A DNA stretch of 64,000 bases from Fusobacterium perfoetens (GCF_021531595.1 NZ_JADYUD010000004.1:106509-170508), one strand, 5' to 3'. Counted from the first letter of the stretch, positions 36,463-45,549 are shown. Notes: a model not told the origin generated them from the letters alone. Program-made: numbers and translations.

Positions 36463-39042
36463 AGACAAGCGAGCGCCAAAATGCGCATTCGCATAGGACG
36501 CAACAAGATGCCAACCCAAGCACAGCACACCGCAGCGAGAGCCATCGTCCCAACTCCCACCGGAAAGCGATATATTTTCTTGCCCTGGATTATGACTCCA
36601 CAACTGGTCGCAATAATATGTTGTTGCACTTCCTTTAAGAGTTTTTGGAAGTACAAGATATTCTGCTCCTTCAATTCTTTCTATTTCACTTATAAAGTTA
36701 TCTCCTTTATCTACTGTTAAATTTACATTATAGTGTGTCATATTTGCTTTATTAAGATAGTATGCTGGATTGTTAGTTATATAATATCCATCATTTGTTG
36801 CAAAGAATCCTGCATCAAATTCCCATATATTTCCTATAAAATCTTCAAGCCCTCTGTAAGATGCATTACCATTTGCATCATCTGCAGATATTCTTCCACT
36901 TCTATTACCTAAAGTATTAGTAGTTCCAGTAGCACTAAGTGATGAAGTATTGCTTCTACCTTGTCCGAATAACTCTTGTGAGTTAAGATTTCCAAACTCA
37001 ACTATGTATAACATGAATTGAACTGACTTCCAAACGAAGTTACCTATTGAATAATCATTAGTTCTTCCTTGTTGTGCATAGTCTATAAAGTTAGCCATAG
37101 TTTTACTTACAAGAGGAGATACTCCACTTATAGAACGAAGTACACCATCTTTTAAACTTGCTTTATATGCCCCTTGGTATCTTACATCATAATAAGTTTT
37201 CCCATCAGGTTTTAAGAAATAAGGATGTGGCTTAATTCCTAAAGCTATTTTCTTAGTAGGATTTTCATAAGAGAATATCCTGTATCTTATTCCTTGTGGC
37301 ACATATTTAACCTCAGAATAAAACTTAGGTATTCTTACCATTACATCTCCATCTGTTCCTGTAAGGTTAGCAGTTCCACCACCTTTTTTCTTAGTACTGT
37401 CATTAAAATCACATTCATACTGTTCTACTCCGTTTTTAAGAAGAACTCTTCCAATCTTAGAGTAAGGGAAATAATTATCTACTGTACTGAAATACTGTTG
37501 TTCAGTTCCTTTTTGTGGAATAGTGTAAAAAGATACTCCTTCTTCTTTAGGGAATATAATCTCCCAGCCGTCCTTTTGTTTTGTGTAGTACATTTTGTCT
37601 TCTATTCTGTATACTTTCTTAAACATCATTATAGAACGAGGGTCAGACATTTCAGGATTTATTGTTTCAAATACATAGCAAGGTTCATGCCCTTTAACCA
37701 TTACTACATCTCCTATATTGTAAGAAGTGCTTTCGTTGTATTCTCCTTTGTAATTTGATGAAAATATAAAAAACTCTTCATTTTTTTTAGTTAAATCATT
37801 TAAGTTTTTTTCAATCTTTTCAGCAGTGTCATTGCTTGTTGTAACATTACCCTTGCTTAATTTGTCACTTTTTAAGTTTACTATCTTATCTTCTATTTTC
37901 TTTGCTGTATCATATTCAGGAGATACTGTGCCTTTATTTAATTTGTTGCTTTCTAAAACAGTTATATTTTGTTTATTAGTAGCATTATCACTTTCTAAAT
38001 CATCAACTCTTGTAGCAAGTCCACCACCAGCTCCAACTATGATTTCAAGTTGTTTTTCTCCTTCTGCTGTAACTCTTTTTATCTCATTACCTGTATGAGT
38101 TGTTATCTCTGTTTTTTTACTACTTACATGACTATCAATATCAGGCTTACTGACAGTTTTCACATAATCATCTATACTTGGTTTGCTTGTCCCTGCAATA
38201 TATTTATCAATTTCAGGTTTGCTCACTGTATCAACATAACTTTTTATACTTGGTTTAGTTGTAACCTCAATATAATTATTAATAGATGGTTTAGTAGTAT
38301 TTTCAACATATGTATCAATAGTTTTCTTAGAAGTCTTTTCTACATAATCATCAATCAATGCCTTCTTCTCTCTTTCTAATCCATCAGCAAAAGCTTGTAG
38401 GTCATTCTTTAATTCAACCGTTTTGTCAGCAAGTTGTTTTAAAGATGCTGTTGTTTGTTGACTTAGCTTATTAGACATATCATTGTAGTCTATCATAAGT
38501 AGAGCTTTTATTTCTTTATATAAAGTATCAATCATCTGTTGGAATTTCACATATAAATCACTAATTGGTAATGCTCTTATTTCTCCTTGCTCATCCATAT
38601 ACCAAGTAGTTAAAGGTTCTAATTGAGATAAAACTTTAGTCATTTGTAATGTATCAGCTATCATTCCTGTAGACTTTAAATAATTAAATAGTTTTGTAGT
38701 ATCTTCTACAAGTTCATTGTACTTTGTAGTTAGAACACTTATTTCTGGGAAATCTTCAAAATATGTTGAAGAAATTTGCGAATAGATATAGACTATCTGA
38801 AATTGTGATACTTGCTGCAGAATTGTCTCATCAGTAATTTCAAGATAATTATTTCCAGATTCATTTATGAATTTATAACTTCCTTTAGGAATAACCTTGA
38901 ATTTCCCCTCTTCCTCTCTCCAAAAAGGAACAGCAATAGATTGTGTAATCCCATTTATTTCATATTTGGTTGTTCCTTGTTTGTGATTGAACTCTCTTAC
39001 TATTTCTACAAGTTTCCCATTTTTATAATCTTCGTTTGCCAT
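36448..39042 (-). CDS. DGR-diversified tail fibre / receptor-binding protein
   Basis: The protein has 864 aa. The N-terminal part (1-220) should attach to the tail. Residues about 228-300 hold six 12-residue repeats of the type TSKPSIDDYVKT, then coiled-coil repeats, which suggests a trimeric shaft. The C-terminal ~200 residues have the formylglycine-enzyme/C-type-lectin pattern of DGR target proteins (NASYRGLEDFIGNIWEFDAG, then GGSWDDGSRCG...LG). Residues 826-858 are encoded by the variable repeat, at the extreme C-terminus. It would bind a host surface receptor and be retargeted by mutagenic retrohoming. Confidence 0.9.
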   Translation of the reverse strand: MANEDYKNGKLVEIVREFNHKQGTTKYEINGITQSIAVPFWREEEGKFKVIPKGSYKFINESGNNYLEITDETILQQVSQFQIVYIYSQISSTYFEDFPEISVLTTKYNELVEDTTKLFNYLKSTGMIADTLQMTKVLSQLEPLTTWYMDEQGEIRALPISDLYVKFQQMIDTLYKEIKALLMIDYNDMSNKLSQQTTASLKQLADKTVELKNDLQAFADGLEREKKALIDDYVEKTSKKTIDTYVENTTKPSINNYIEVTTKPSIKSYVDTVSKPEIDKYIAGTSKPSIDDYVKTVSKPDIDSHVSSKKTEITTHTGNEIKRVTAEGEKQLEIIVGAGGGLATRVDDLESDNATNKQNITVLESNKLNKGTVSPEYDTAKKIEDKIVNLKSDKLSKGNVTTSNDTAEKIEKNLNDLTKKNEEFFIFSSNYKGEYNESTSYNIGDVVMVKGHEPCYVFETINPEMSDPRSIMMFKKVYRIEDKMYYTKQKDGWEIIFPKEEGVSFYTIPQKGTEQQYFSTVDNYFPYSKIGRVLLKNGVEQYECDFNDSTKKKGGGTANLTGTDGDVMVRIPKFYSEVKYVPQGIRYRIFSYENPTKKIALGIKPHPYFLKPDGKTYYDVRYQGAYKASLKDGVLRSISGVSPLVSKTMANFIDYAQQGRTNDYSIGNFVWKSVQFMLYIVEFGNLNSQELFGQGRSNTSSLSATGTTNTLGNRSGRISADDANGNASYRGLEDFIGNIWEFDAGFFATNDGYYITNNPAYYLNKANMTHYNVNLTVDKGDNFISEIERIEGAEYLVLPKTLKGSATTYYCDQLWSHNPGQENISLSGGSWDDGSRCGVLCLGWHLVASYANAHFGARLSYARK
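36469..36567 (-). repeat. DGR variable repeat (VR)
   Basis: Encodes fibre residues 826-858. Relative to the template, it changes codons 828 (S to G), 830 (N to S), 833 (N to D), 843 (A to G), 845 (S to H), 846 (H to L), 850 (N to Y), 854 (N to H), 855 (I to F), 857 (T to A) and 858 (H to R). The invariant middle encodes residues 834-842 and contains no adenine in the template. Confidence 0.93.
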
Positions 39043-39106
39043 TTATTCCTCCTATAAAAAATAGAGGAAAGAGGTAAAACCTCAATCCTCTTTAATTTAT
39101 CTCTAT

Positions 39107-39985
39107 TTAAGATACAACAGCTGTTGAAATCTTTGTAATAACATGAGCCTCTGCTACTTCTGCTCCTACAGATTTATATGTTTGTAAGTGCCATCTCATA
39201 GCATCTGTTGGATGGAATTCTGCATCTACTCTCATAGAACCTTCCCATTCAGCAAAACATACAGAGTTTGATGGCATTAAATACATTGTATGATTTTCTC
39301 CACCAATATTAGTATCTCCATCAACTATACAAACCTCTGCTCTATAGAATGTAGTTGGTTCTCCGTTAGTTCCTCCACCGAATACGGCTCCGTAATCAGC
39401 ACTTAATACATAATCTGATGTAGATAATGTTGCCCAGTCATCAGAAGAAATAACTAAAGCTAATCCAGAATGTCCATCTGGTGTTTTTTTAGCTAGTGCT
39501 AATGCCTTTCTGATTTCAGTTATTACTTTTTTAACATCAGCTTTTTCAGAATATCCAGCAACTTGAACTCCTTTACATTGAGTTCCATATGGTGTAGGTG
39601 TTGCCTTTGGAGATAGTGCTGCCATTTTAGCTATAATTTTTCCAACTTCTTTTAATTGTGTAGCATTTCCTAAACTTCTTACATATGTATTTTTTACATC
39701 TATCTTAGTTTTTTTCATATCTGCATAAGATACTTTATTTTGTGCGGATATTTCTCCTATACTAACTTTAATAGCCACCATGTCTCCAGCATCTGTTGGG
39801 TCTGCATTATACATTGATGCCACTCCATCTTGTGCTTTTGATGGTTTAATTCTGTTAAATGTAACACTTTCTCCACCTTCTGCTACTTGCTTTTCACAGA
39901 ATTTTTTTAAAGGTGATTCTGTTATTTCTGACATATAAGCTAAAACTGCTGTTCTAAATAATTGTCCTTTGTTTATAGTTGCCAT
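39107..39985 (-). CDS. Major capsid protein
   Basis: The protein has 292 aa. It follows the scaffold gene by 11 bp and is of the size and position expected for the coat protein. The sequence is balanced, with no membrane segment, a strong AGGAGG site and mid-protein strands (LALVISSDDWATLS, YRAEVCIVDGDT) consistent with an HK97-type fold. The C-terminal MRWHLQTYKSVGAEV resembles ends of podovirus coats. The assignment is by context. Confidence 0.78.
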   Translation of the reverse strand: MATINKGQLFRTAVLAYMSEITESPLKKFCEKQVAEGGESVTFNRIKPSKAQDGVASMYNADPTDAGDMVAIKVSIGEISAQNKVSYADMKKTKIDVKNTYVRSLGNATQLKEVGKIIAKMAALSPKATPTPYGTQCKGVQVAGYSEKADVKKVITEIRKALALAKKTPDGHSGLALVISSDDWATLSTSDYVLSADYGAVFGGGTNGEPTTFYRAEVCIVDGDTNIGGENHTMYLMPSNSVCFAEWEGSMRVDAEFHPTDAMRWHLQTYKSVGAEVAEAHVITKISTAVVS

Positions 39986-39996
39986 TTTTATTCCTC

Positions 39997-40752
39997 CTAT
40001 TTATTGATAGCTTTTAAAATAATATCCAATCCCGCTTTATCTTGTGTTTCTGCTCTTAAATTTTTGATGAATTCCTTATCAGCTTTTCCATAAGTTAATG
40101 CCTCAAGCAATTTGTCTTGTGCTTGTTCTAGTGTTAAACTTGCTATTGGTAAGGTTTCTCTTTGTTCCTTAAAACTATTAACATTTTTTCCAGATAAAGA
40201 GTGTGTATAAGCCTTATTTAGTAATTTAACTATATAAGGATTTCCCATTATTTCTTTATAAGCTGACTGCATTTTAGGGTCATCTTTAATTAAATCTTTA
40301 ACATAACCACCGATAGCCTTATAATTTTTCTTTTCCTGTACGGTTAAGATTTCTGATAACTCTTTTTCAATATCTTTCTTAGTTCTCTCTTCTTCCTTAG
40401 TTAGATTTCCAAATTCCTCATCTAATAAAAATTCAATCTGCTCTTGGTTAAAGCCTTTTCCAGAAAGTTTTTCAGCTAAATTTTCAAAATTATTTCTGAT
40501 AGTCTCGTTTGTTAAATCAATTCTATCTTTATATTTTGTTAAATCAAAGCCACCTATTTTATAAAGGTCATCAGTTTCTAAATCTAATTCATCAGGATTG
40601 AATTCTTGATTTTCTTCCTGTTGTTCTTCCTCTTGATGTTCCTCAGAATTTTCTTCCGGTACTTCTTCAAGTTCATTATCTACAACAGTATCATCAATCT
40701 GTTCATTCGTTTCTGTAGTTTCTTCAATAATTTCTGTTATCTCTTCTGCCAT
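39997..40752 (-). CDS. Scaffolding protein
   Basis: The protein has 251 aa with an extremely acidic, Glu/Gln-rich N-terminal third and a helical charged remainder. This is typical of T7 gp9-like scaffolds, which guide capsid assembly and leave. It is encoded between portal and coat genes as expected. Confidence 0.78.
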   Translation of the reverse strand: MAEEITEIIEETTETNEQIDDTVVDNELEEVPEENSEEHQEEEQQEENQEFNPDELDLETDDLYKIGGFDLTKYKDRIDLTNETIRNNFENLAEKLSGKGFNQEQIEFLLDEEFGNLTKEEERTKKDIEKELSEILTVQEKKNYKAIGGYVKDLIKDDPKMQSAYKEIMGNPYIVKLLNKAYTHSLSGKNVNSFKEQRETLPIASLTLEQAQDKLLEALTYGKADKEFIKNLRAETQDKAGLDIILKAINK

Positions 40753-40754
40753 AA

Positions 40755-40979
40755 TTATTCACCTCCCTTTTTAATCATTTTATTTCTGGTAAATGCTAAA
40801 TCTGTTTTAAGTTTCATTATGAGATCCCTTCTTTCAGGATATTTCTTTTTTAATATGAACTCTTTTTCTCTATCAGCATAATCTGCTAAAATACATCTCT
40901 CTATTAACTCAAATATGTCTTTATCTGCAGCGAACTTGATTAATAATTTTTCATATTCTGGTGTCTGTCGTTCTAACAT
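40755..40979 (-). CDS. Small protein between portal and scaffold, 74 aa
   Basis: The protein has 74 residues, charged and helical, with no recognised family. It is tightly packed between portal (1-bp gap) and scaffold (2-bp gap), so it is a real late gene; a small assembly factor is possible. Confidence 0.6.
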   Translation of the reverse strand: MLERQTPEYEKLLIKFAADKDIFELIERCILADYADREKEFILKKKYPERRDLIMKLKTDLAFTRNKMIKKGGE

Positions 40980-40980
40980 T

Positions 40981-42588
40981 CTATCCTCCTATTAATTGCT
41001 CAATTTGAGGATTTAGAGCCTCATTATTTATATTTCCTAATGCTTGCATTTTCTGAATTTGCTCTGCTTGTGTTATGCCTTGATTAATAGTTTCTTTTTC
41101 AGGTACCACACTAAGATTAACAAGCATTTTTTCAGCACTCCATCTTGTGAACTCTGGAATATTTAAAAGATTTTTCTTTAATTCTTCTCCTACAAGTCTA
41201 GCATTTAAAGAATACCAATTTACAGTATTCATTACTTCTTCATATCCGGCTGACTTAGTAAGTTCATTTACATATGTTATCTGGCTTACATCTAAATCTT
41301 CATCTTTTATGGATATGATTCCTCTTTCAACTAATATTAAATAGGCATCCATAAAAGTTACTGATAATAATTCTGTATTTAATAGCTCATAAGTTCCCGA
41401 AAATTCTTTCCGGAACATTTCATGCCGTAAACTCATTTCAGTAGCACTTCTATTTTTAGTATCTCCAACATCTCCAAGAGGCTGTGCCATGAAAACTTCT
41501 CTTATCCTTTGCCTGCAGTCTTGAATATCTTGGTCAACAGGTATAAGATTAGTTCCCAAACCTATAGGTTCTATTCCCATATTGTCATCTGGGCTGTTCC
41601 CATACCCTAAAGGATTTACTGCTCCGGGGCTTAAATCTACTTTATACATTAAGTCAAGATTTCCTCTAAATCCTACAGGTGGAGTGACAATAACTTTAGA
41701 ATGGTCTTTTCTTAGGTTTTTGTATTCTTCCAAATCTTCAAACAGTTCTACATTTTCTGCTCCTATTCCAAGTCCCCATGGATTAGAGTTTATAATACTC
41801 CATCTAAAAACACGGAATGGATGGAAATTTAAAAATTCTTCTGCATAAATTTCATCATATTTTTCATCAGATATAATGTGGTGATACACTGTTTCTGATT
41901 TTTCCTCATCAAACTCTGGTATTACAGTTTCAAGAATATTTCTCTTTTCAGAAATATCTTCTTCATCTGTAAGTTCTGGTATATTAAATCCATTCATATA
42001 TCCAAACATATCCTTTAACTGTTCAAGTGTTTTTTCTGGATATACTTTAAATGTTAATGTAGGCTTTCCAAAACTATCTTCCAATGTATAAAAGTTATCC
42101 GGAGAAATATATTCATATGTGAATGGCTTTGTCGCTGATTTTAATAAAACAGTTTTTCTTATTCCTGTACCTACATTTTCACAATCTCTCATAGCTTTTG
42201 CAGTTTCTACATACATATTTGAATTATTTATATATTTACAAACAGTTTCACTATTTCTCTGCATTGATTTATTTGATTCACTGATAGCTTGTTCTGATGA
42301 TTCCTTATCTACATCATATTTACTAGCATATGCCAGAGGATTTATTTCTAATACTCCCCATGTCCCGTTTCTTGAGAAAAGAGAAGACATTATAAAATTA
42401 TTTAGAAATCTCATAGAAGTTAATATTGTTGAATCTATCTTTCTTTTTTCATGTTTTTCTCTTTTTCCACTGTCTGAAATTTTAAAAAGCGGATCTGTTA
42501 ATTCATAGGTTTTATTATATAAAGTCTTAATATCATCTTTATAATCTTTGGCAAGTGTAAATAATTGTCTTAATTTTTCTGTATTCAT
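40981..42588 (-). CDS. Portal (head-to-tail connector), T7 type
   Basis: The protein has 535 aa, almost exactly T7 gp8 length (536). The N-terminal region with DSTILTSMRFLNNFIMSSLFSRNGTW and the core with EYISPDNFYTLEDSFGKP, FRVFRWSIINSNPWGLGIG and RSATEMSLRHE matches the PF12236-type head-tail connecting proteins of podoviruses. It forms the twelve-subunit DNA entry ring. It abuts the 96-aa gene. Confidence 0.85.
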   Translation of the reverse strand: MNTEKLRQLFTLAKDYKDDIKTLYNKTYELTDPLFKISDSGKREKHEKRKIDSTILTSMRFLNNFIMSSLFSRNGTWGVLEINPLAYASKYDVDKESSEQAISESNKSMQRNSETVCKYINNSNMYVETAKAMRDCENVGTGIRKTVLLKSATKPFTYEYISPDNFYTLEDSFGKPTLTFKVYPEKTLEQLKDMFGYMNGFNIPELTDEEDISEKRNILETVIPEFDEEKSETVYHHIISDEKYDEIYAEEFLNFHPFRVFRWSIINSNPWGLGIGAENVELFEDLEEYKNLRKDHSKVIVTPPVGFRGNLDLMYKVDLSPGAVNPLGYGNSPDDNMGIEPIGLGTNLIPVDQDIQDCRQRIREVFMAQPLGDVGDTKNRSATEMSLRHEMFRKEFSGTYELLNTELLSVTFMDAYLILVERGIISIKDEDLDVSQITYVNELTKSAGYEEVMNTVNWYSLNARLVGEELKKNLLNIPEFTRWSAEKMLVNLSVVPEKETINQGITQAEQIQKMQALGNINNEALNPQIEQLIGG

Positions 42589-42878
42589 TATTTTCTCAGC
42601 CCCGTTCTAAAAGCTTTTTTTAATTTGTCTTCTTCGTCATCATCAATAACTTTAGTAGATTGTGAAAAATCAACATTTGTTACAGGCTTATTTTTTTCTT
42701 CTTGGATTTGACTGGCTTGATTTAGTCCCTCTGTATCCTGTTTAACTTGCTTTGCAAATTCTTCTTCTCTTTTTCTTGTTTCTTCTTGTTGTCTAAGTCT
42801 TTCCTCTGCCTCTCTTCTGGCTCTCTCAGCTTCTTTTTTCTGATCTTTTCCTGTTATTTTATTTACAAATCCTCCCAT
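42588..42878 (-). CDS. Small tail/assembly protein, 96 aa
   Basis: A highly charged 96-aa protein: residues 12-55 form a Glu/Arg-rich helix, followed by a flexible polar region. Position next to the portal and composition recall T7 gp7.3-like assembly proteins, but similarity is not demonstrable. Its stop overlaps the portal start. Confidence 0.55.
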   Translation of the reverse strand: MGGFVNKITGKDQKKEAERARREAEERLRQQEETRKREEEFAKQVKQDTEGLNQASQIQEEKNKPVTNVDFSQSTKVIDDDEEDKLKKAFRTGLRK

Positions 42879-42880
42879 TG

Positions 42881-43279
42881 TTACACCTCCTTGAATCTAT
42901 ATATTAAAACTTCTTCGTCTTCTATAATTTCACTTAATATTCCATATTTTCTAAAATAATTACGAGTTACAGTTAGTAATTTGATTATAGGCTTATTACT
43001 TTTAAATACCCATGTATCAATTGTTTTATATTCTGAGATTAACTGTTTAAAAAGTTTTATTATATCAACAAGACTTTCTCTATCTCTAAGTTTGCATACC
43101 CCTAAGAAGTTAAACTCCTCTACATACTGTAAATTTACATAATAGCTATTATTTATAAGAAATCCTCTGTCAGAATAAAACTGTTTATCTCCTAAAAAAT
43201 AAAAAGGATATTCATCTCTTGTAAGACAAATATAGTTTTCTACAATCTCAATTTCTTCTTTACCAAGCTCTTTTATCAA
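42881..43279 (-). CDS. Unknown late protein, possibly GNAT-like fold
   Basis: The protein has 132 aa. Alternating strands and helices (YYVNLQYVEEFNFLGVCKLRD, then a long helix) recall small acetyltransferase-fold proteins that sit beside terminase genes in several podoviruses; the acetyl-CoA loop is not obvious. It overlaps the terminase gene by 20 bp. Confidence 0.5.
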   Translation of the reverse strand: MIKELGKEEIEIVENYICLTRDEYPFYFLGDKQFYSDRGFLINNSYYVNLQYVEEFNFLGVCKLRDRESLVDIIKLFKQLISEYKTIDTWVFKSNKPIIKLLTVTRNYFRKYGILSEIIEDEEVLIYRFKEV

Positions 43280-44486
43280 GATAGTTCACTCCTTTTAATT
43301 TCTTATAGTAATCTGTTGTCTGCTTAGATAATGAATAAGTATAAATTGCATATCTTACAGCATCTTGCCCATCATCATTAGCTTTTACAGGCATTCCTGT
43401 TTTTTCATCCCAGACATAGTTATAAACTTCTTTTAAATAATGCTTACATTTATCAGAAACATAAAACTTTTTCTGTTTCATCAGCTTAGCTACAACTTCA
43501 ATTCCAGATAAAATAGATTTATCAGCATTATGTGTTCTAAATCCTTCACGTAAAAATCTTGCAACATGTTCTGGTCTTGCAGAATCACAGTAAAAAGGAA
43601 TATTTCCATATTTATTTATAATTTCTTTTGCTTTATTTACCCAGAAATCTATCTCTTGATGTTGTGCAACTATTTCTTCTACTAACCAATATTCACCATT
43701 GGCTGTTATTCCTATAACATATATAGTTCCATAGTGTTCATATCCCCAGTCAACACCAGCCATATAAAAAGAACATTTAGGTATTTCTGATTTGACCATC
43801 GCTTTCTGGTCGAAATCCTTATACACAACACCCTCAGAGTTTACCCATTGTCCAAGAATATCTCTGTCGTAGAATAATCCGCTTGGAGTAGCCTTCTTTA
43901 TACTTTCCACATATATAGGATCTAGAAAACTGTTATCATCTAATTGAAATTGAATTTCTTGAATATTAGGCTGCCCACTTTCTAATAATTCTCCAGATTT
44001 ATCAATATAATCTGTTTTTATGTAGTGAAATGGATTATCTGGATTGGTGTCTATAAAAATTCTTGCTCCTTCTCCAGAACATCTTGAAATACATTCTTGG
44101 ACAAATATTTTATTTAATGCTGTTCCCTCATTCAATAAGCAGCCATATGCAGTAAAACCTCTTACAGTTTTCCAACTATCAGAATTTGCTCCTGCTCTTA
44201 CTAATATCTTATTTCCAAAAAGTTCAAAGGATTTGTAAACATCAAGTTTTATCTCCTTTTCTATAATTTTTTCCATATCATCTAAGATATTTGCTCTTAT
44301 TGTTGATGAAGTAGCGCCACCGATTATAAACTTGTATCCTTTATTTCTGAATTTAGCGACTAACATTAAGAATTTGACAATTAAGACATAAGTTTTTCCT
44401 GTTCTTTTAGCTCCGTGCAAGACAAGTATACGAGCATTATTTTTTAATGCTTTTATTTGTTTATCAGTAAAAACATCTTCAATCAT
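43260..44486 (-). CDS. Terminase large subunit
   Basis: The protein has 408 aa. The Walker A loop HGAKRTGKT is at residues 24-32. The ATPase domain continues with IIGGATSSTIRANIL and GARIFIDTNPDNPFHYIK. The nuclease domain shows MAGVDWGYEHYGTIYVIG and FYCDSARPEH, with the acidic metal-binding residues, then DDGQDAVRYAIY near the end. PBSX/phage terminase type. It packages DNA into the procapsid through the portal. Confidence 0.93.
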   Translation of the reverse strand: MIEDVFTDKQIKALKNNARILVLHGAKRTGKTYVLIVKFLMLVAKFRNKGYKFIIGGATSSTIRANILDDMEKIIEKEIKLDVYKSFELFGNKILVRAGANSDSWKTVRGFTAYGCLLNEGTALNKIFVQECISRCSGEGARIFIDTNPDNPFHYIKTDYIDKSGELLESGQPNIQEIQFQLDDNSFLDPIYVESIKKATPSGLFYDRDILGQWVNSEGVVYKDFDQKAMVKSEIPKCSFYMAGVDWGYEHYGTIYVIGITANGEYWLVEEIVAQHQEIDFWVNKAKEIINKYGNIPFYCDSARPEHVARFLREGFRTHNADKSILSGIEVVAKLMKQKKFYVSDKCKHYLKEVYNYVWDEKTGMPVKANDDGQDAVRYAIYTYSLSKQTTDYYKKLKGVNYLDKRAW

Positions 44487-45093
44487 TCAATGCCTCACCT
44501 ATCTTTTCTAATATTCCTATGACTTTATCATCATTCTCATCATCATTTTCTTTTAATTTTTTCCTATCAATTTCTAATCTCTCTAATCTTTCTATTCTGT
44601 TTTTCTCAAATATTAACTGTTCTATTTCTTCAGAAAGTTTTATTTTCTCAAATGTGGCTTTTCCTACATCACCAGAATTTATTTCTTCCTCAATAGAGTA
44701 CAGAGCCTCTTCATTAAGAGAAAGCCTTTTCAATTTATTAGCTTTTATTCTCTCTCTTTGTTCCTCTCTGAATTTCTTTAAATATTCAAGCTGTGATTGT
44801 TGAAGATTTTCTTTAGAACTAATCTTTTTTAAGGTGTCAATACTAGTGCCACTTAGTGCTGCTGCCTCTTTTAATGTATGCCCCTCTTCGACTAGAATTT
44901 TAGCCTGTTCTCTTTTCACTCTGTCGTTTTGTCGTTTGTCGTTTTTTGTGTCGCTGTCGTTTGTCGCTAATGACTTTTTATGTCGTTCTACAGTTCTGAC
45001 AGATACACTACAAAGTTCAGCAATTTCTTTATTACTTTTCCCAAGTTTTAAATAAGCAATTATTTTATCTTTTGAACTCACGTCATCTGTCAC
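44479..45093 (-). CDS. Terminase small subunit
   Basis: The protein has 204 aa. Two helix-turn-helix segments are visible (GKSNKEIAELCSVSVRTVERHK, about 18-40; GHTLKEAAALSGTSIDTLKKI, about 70-90), followed by a long charged helix, the usual plan of PBSX-like small terminase subunits that recognise the packaging site. It overlaps the large-subunit gene by 8 bp. GGAGGTG precedes the start. Confidence 0.83.
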   Translation of the reverse strand: MTDDVSSKDKIIAYLKLGKSNKEIAELCSVSVRTVERHKKSLATNDSDTKNDKRQNDRVKREQAKILVEEGHTLKEAAALSGTSIDTLKKISSKENLQQSQLEYLKKFREEQRERIKANKLKRLSLNEEALYSIEEEINSGDVGKATFEKIKLSEEIEQLIFEKNRIERLERLEIDRKKLKENDDENDDKVIGILEKIGEALND

Positions 45094-45110
45094 ACCTCCT
45101 GAAAAACTTA

Positions 45111-45171
45111 TAAAAAAAGCGGACCATAAATAAAAACCTGAAATAATTCAGATAATTACTTATAGTCCGCT
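45111..45171 (-). terminator. Terminator between replication and late modules
   Basis: Read on the minus strand, AGCGGAC...GTCCGCT (arms at 45160-45171 and 45118-45129) closes a structure with an inner CTGAAATAATTCAG hairpin and is followed by TTTTTTT. It would stop early leftward transcription before the terminase genes, so late expression must involve readthrough or a new promoter here. Confidence 0.75.
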
Positions 45172-45236
45172 GATATTACTAGACCGTTAAATATTAAATT
45201 TTCTATAATCAAATTATAGCATAAATACAAATATTT

Positions 45237-45413
45237 TCAACTGTCTTTTAAATACTCTTTTATATCAAATTCTGTTTTTTCTCCACATTTACATTTTAAA
45301 ATTATTTTATCTTCTTCTAAGTAAATTCCTTTTTTTGCTTTAAACCTCATATGATTTTTATCTTTAATTTCTCCAAGAAAAGTTCCGCATTTTTCACATT
45401 TAAATATTATCAT
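45237..45413 (-). CDS. Small zinc-ribbon protein (Com-like), 58 aa
   Basis: The gene reads from ATG 45413 to TGA 45237-45239. The protein has CEKC near residue 6 and CKC near residue 41 on either side of a basic stretch, like a small zinc ribbon. Mu Com-like proteins have this layout. The role is unknown. The start overlaps the end of the upstream membrane peptide gene by 14 bp. Confidence 0.65.
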   Translation of the reverse strand: MIIFKCEKCGTFLGEIKDKNHMRFKAKKGIYLEEDKIILKCKCGEKTEFDIKEYLKDS

Positions 45414-45531
45414 ATCCTCTGTCTCCGCTCTCCATGTCTTCTATTACCCTATCGAACACAATAATACAAGTTATTACTACCCCAAGAGATAGACCAATAA
45501 TAAGACCTGCTAAAACTCCTCCCCATACCAT
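45400..45531 (-). CDS. Small single-pass membrane protein, 43 aa
   Basis: ATG at 45531 follows GGAGGAATTAAAA. Residues 3-26 are a hydrophobic Gly/Ile/Val segment, followed by a short acidic tail. Too small for an assigned family. It is packed between rusA and the zinc-ribbon gene. Confidence 0.6.
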   Translation of the reverse strand: MVWGGVLAGLIIGLSLGVVITCIIVFDRVIEDMESGDRGYDNI

Positions 45532-45549
45532 TTTTAATTCCTCCAAAAT

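Noticed and set aside
36281..36720. Open frames on the plus strand across the template and variable repeats
   Set aside because: They exist only because the two repeats are GC-rich and stop-poor; they have no ribosome-binding sites and run antisense to the fibre gene. Their similarity to each other is the TR/VR relationship.
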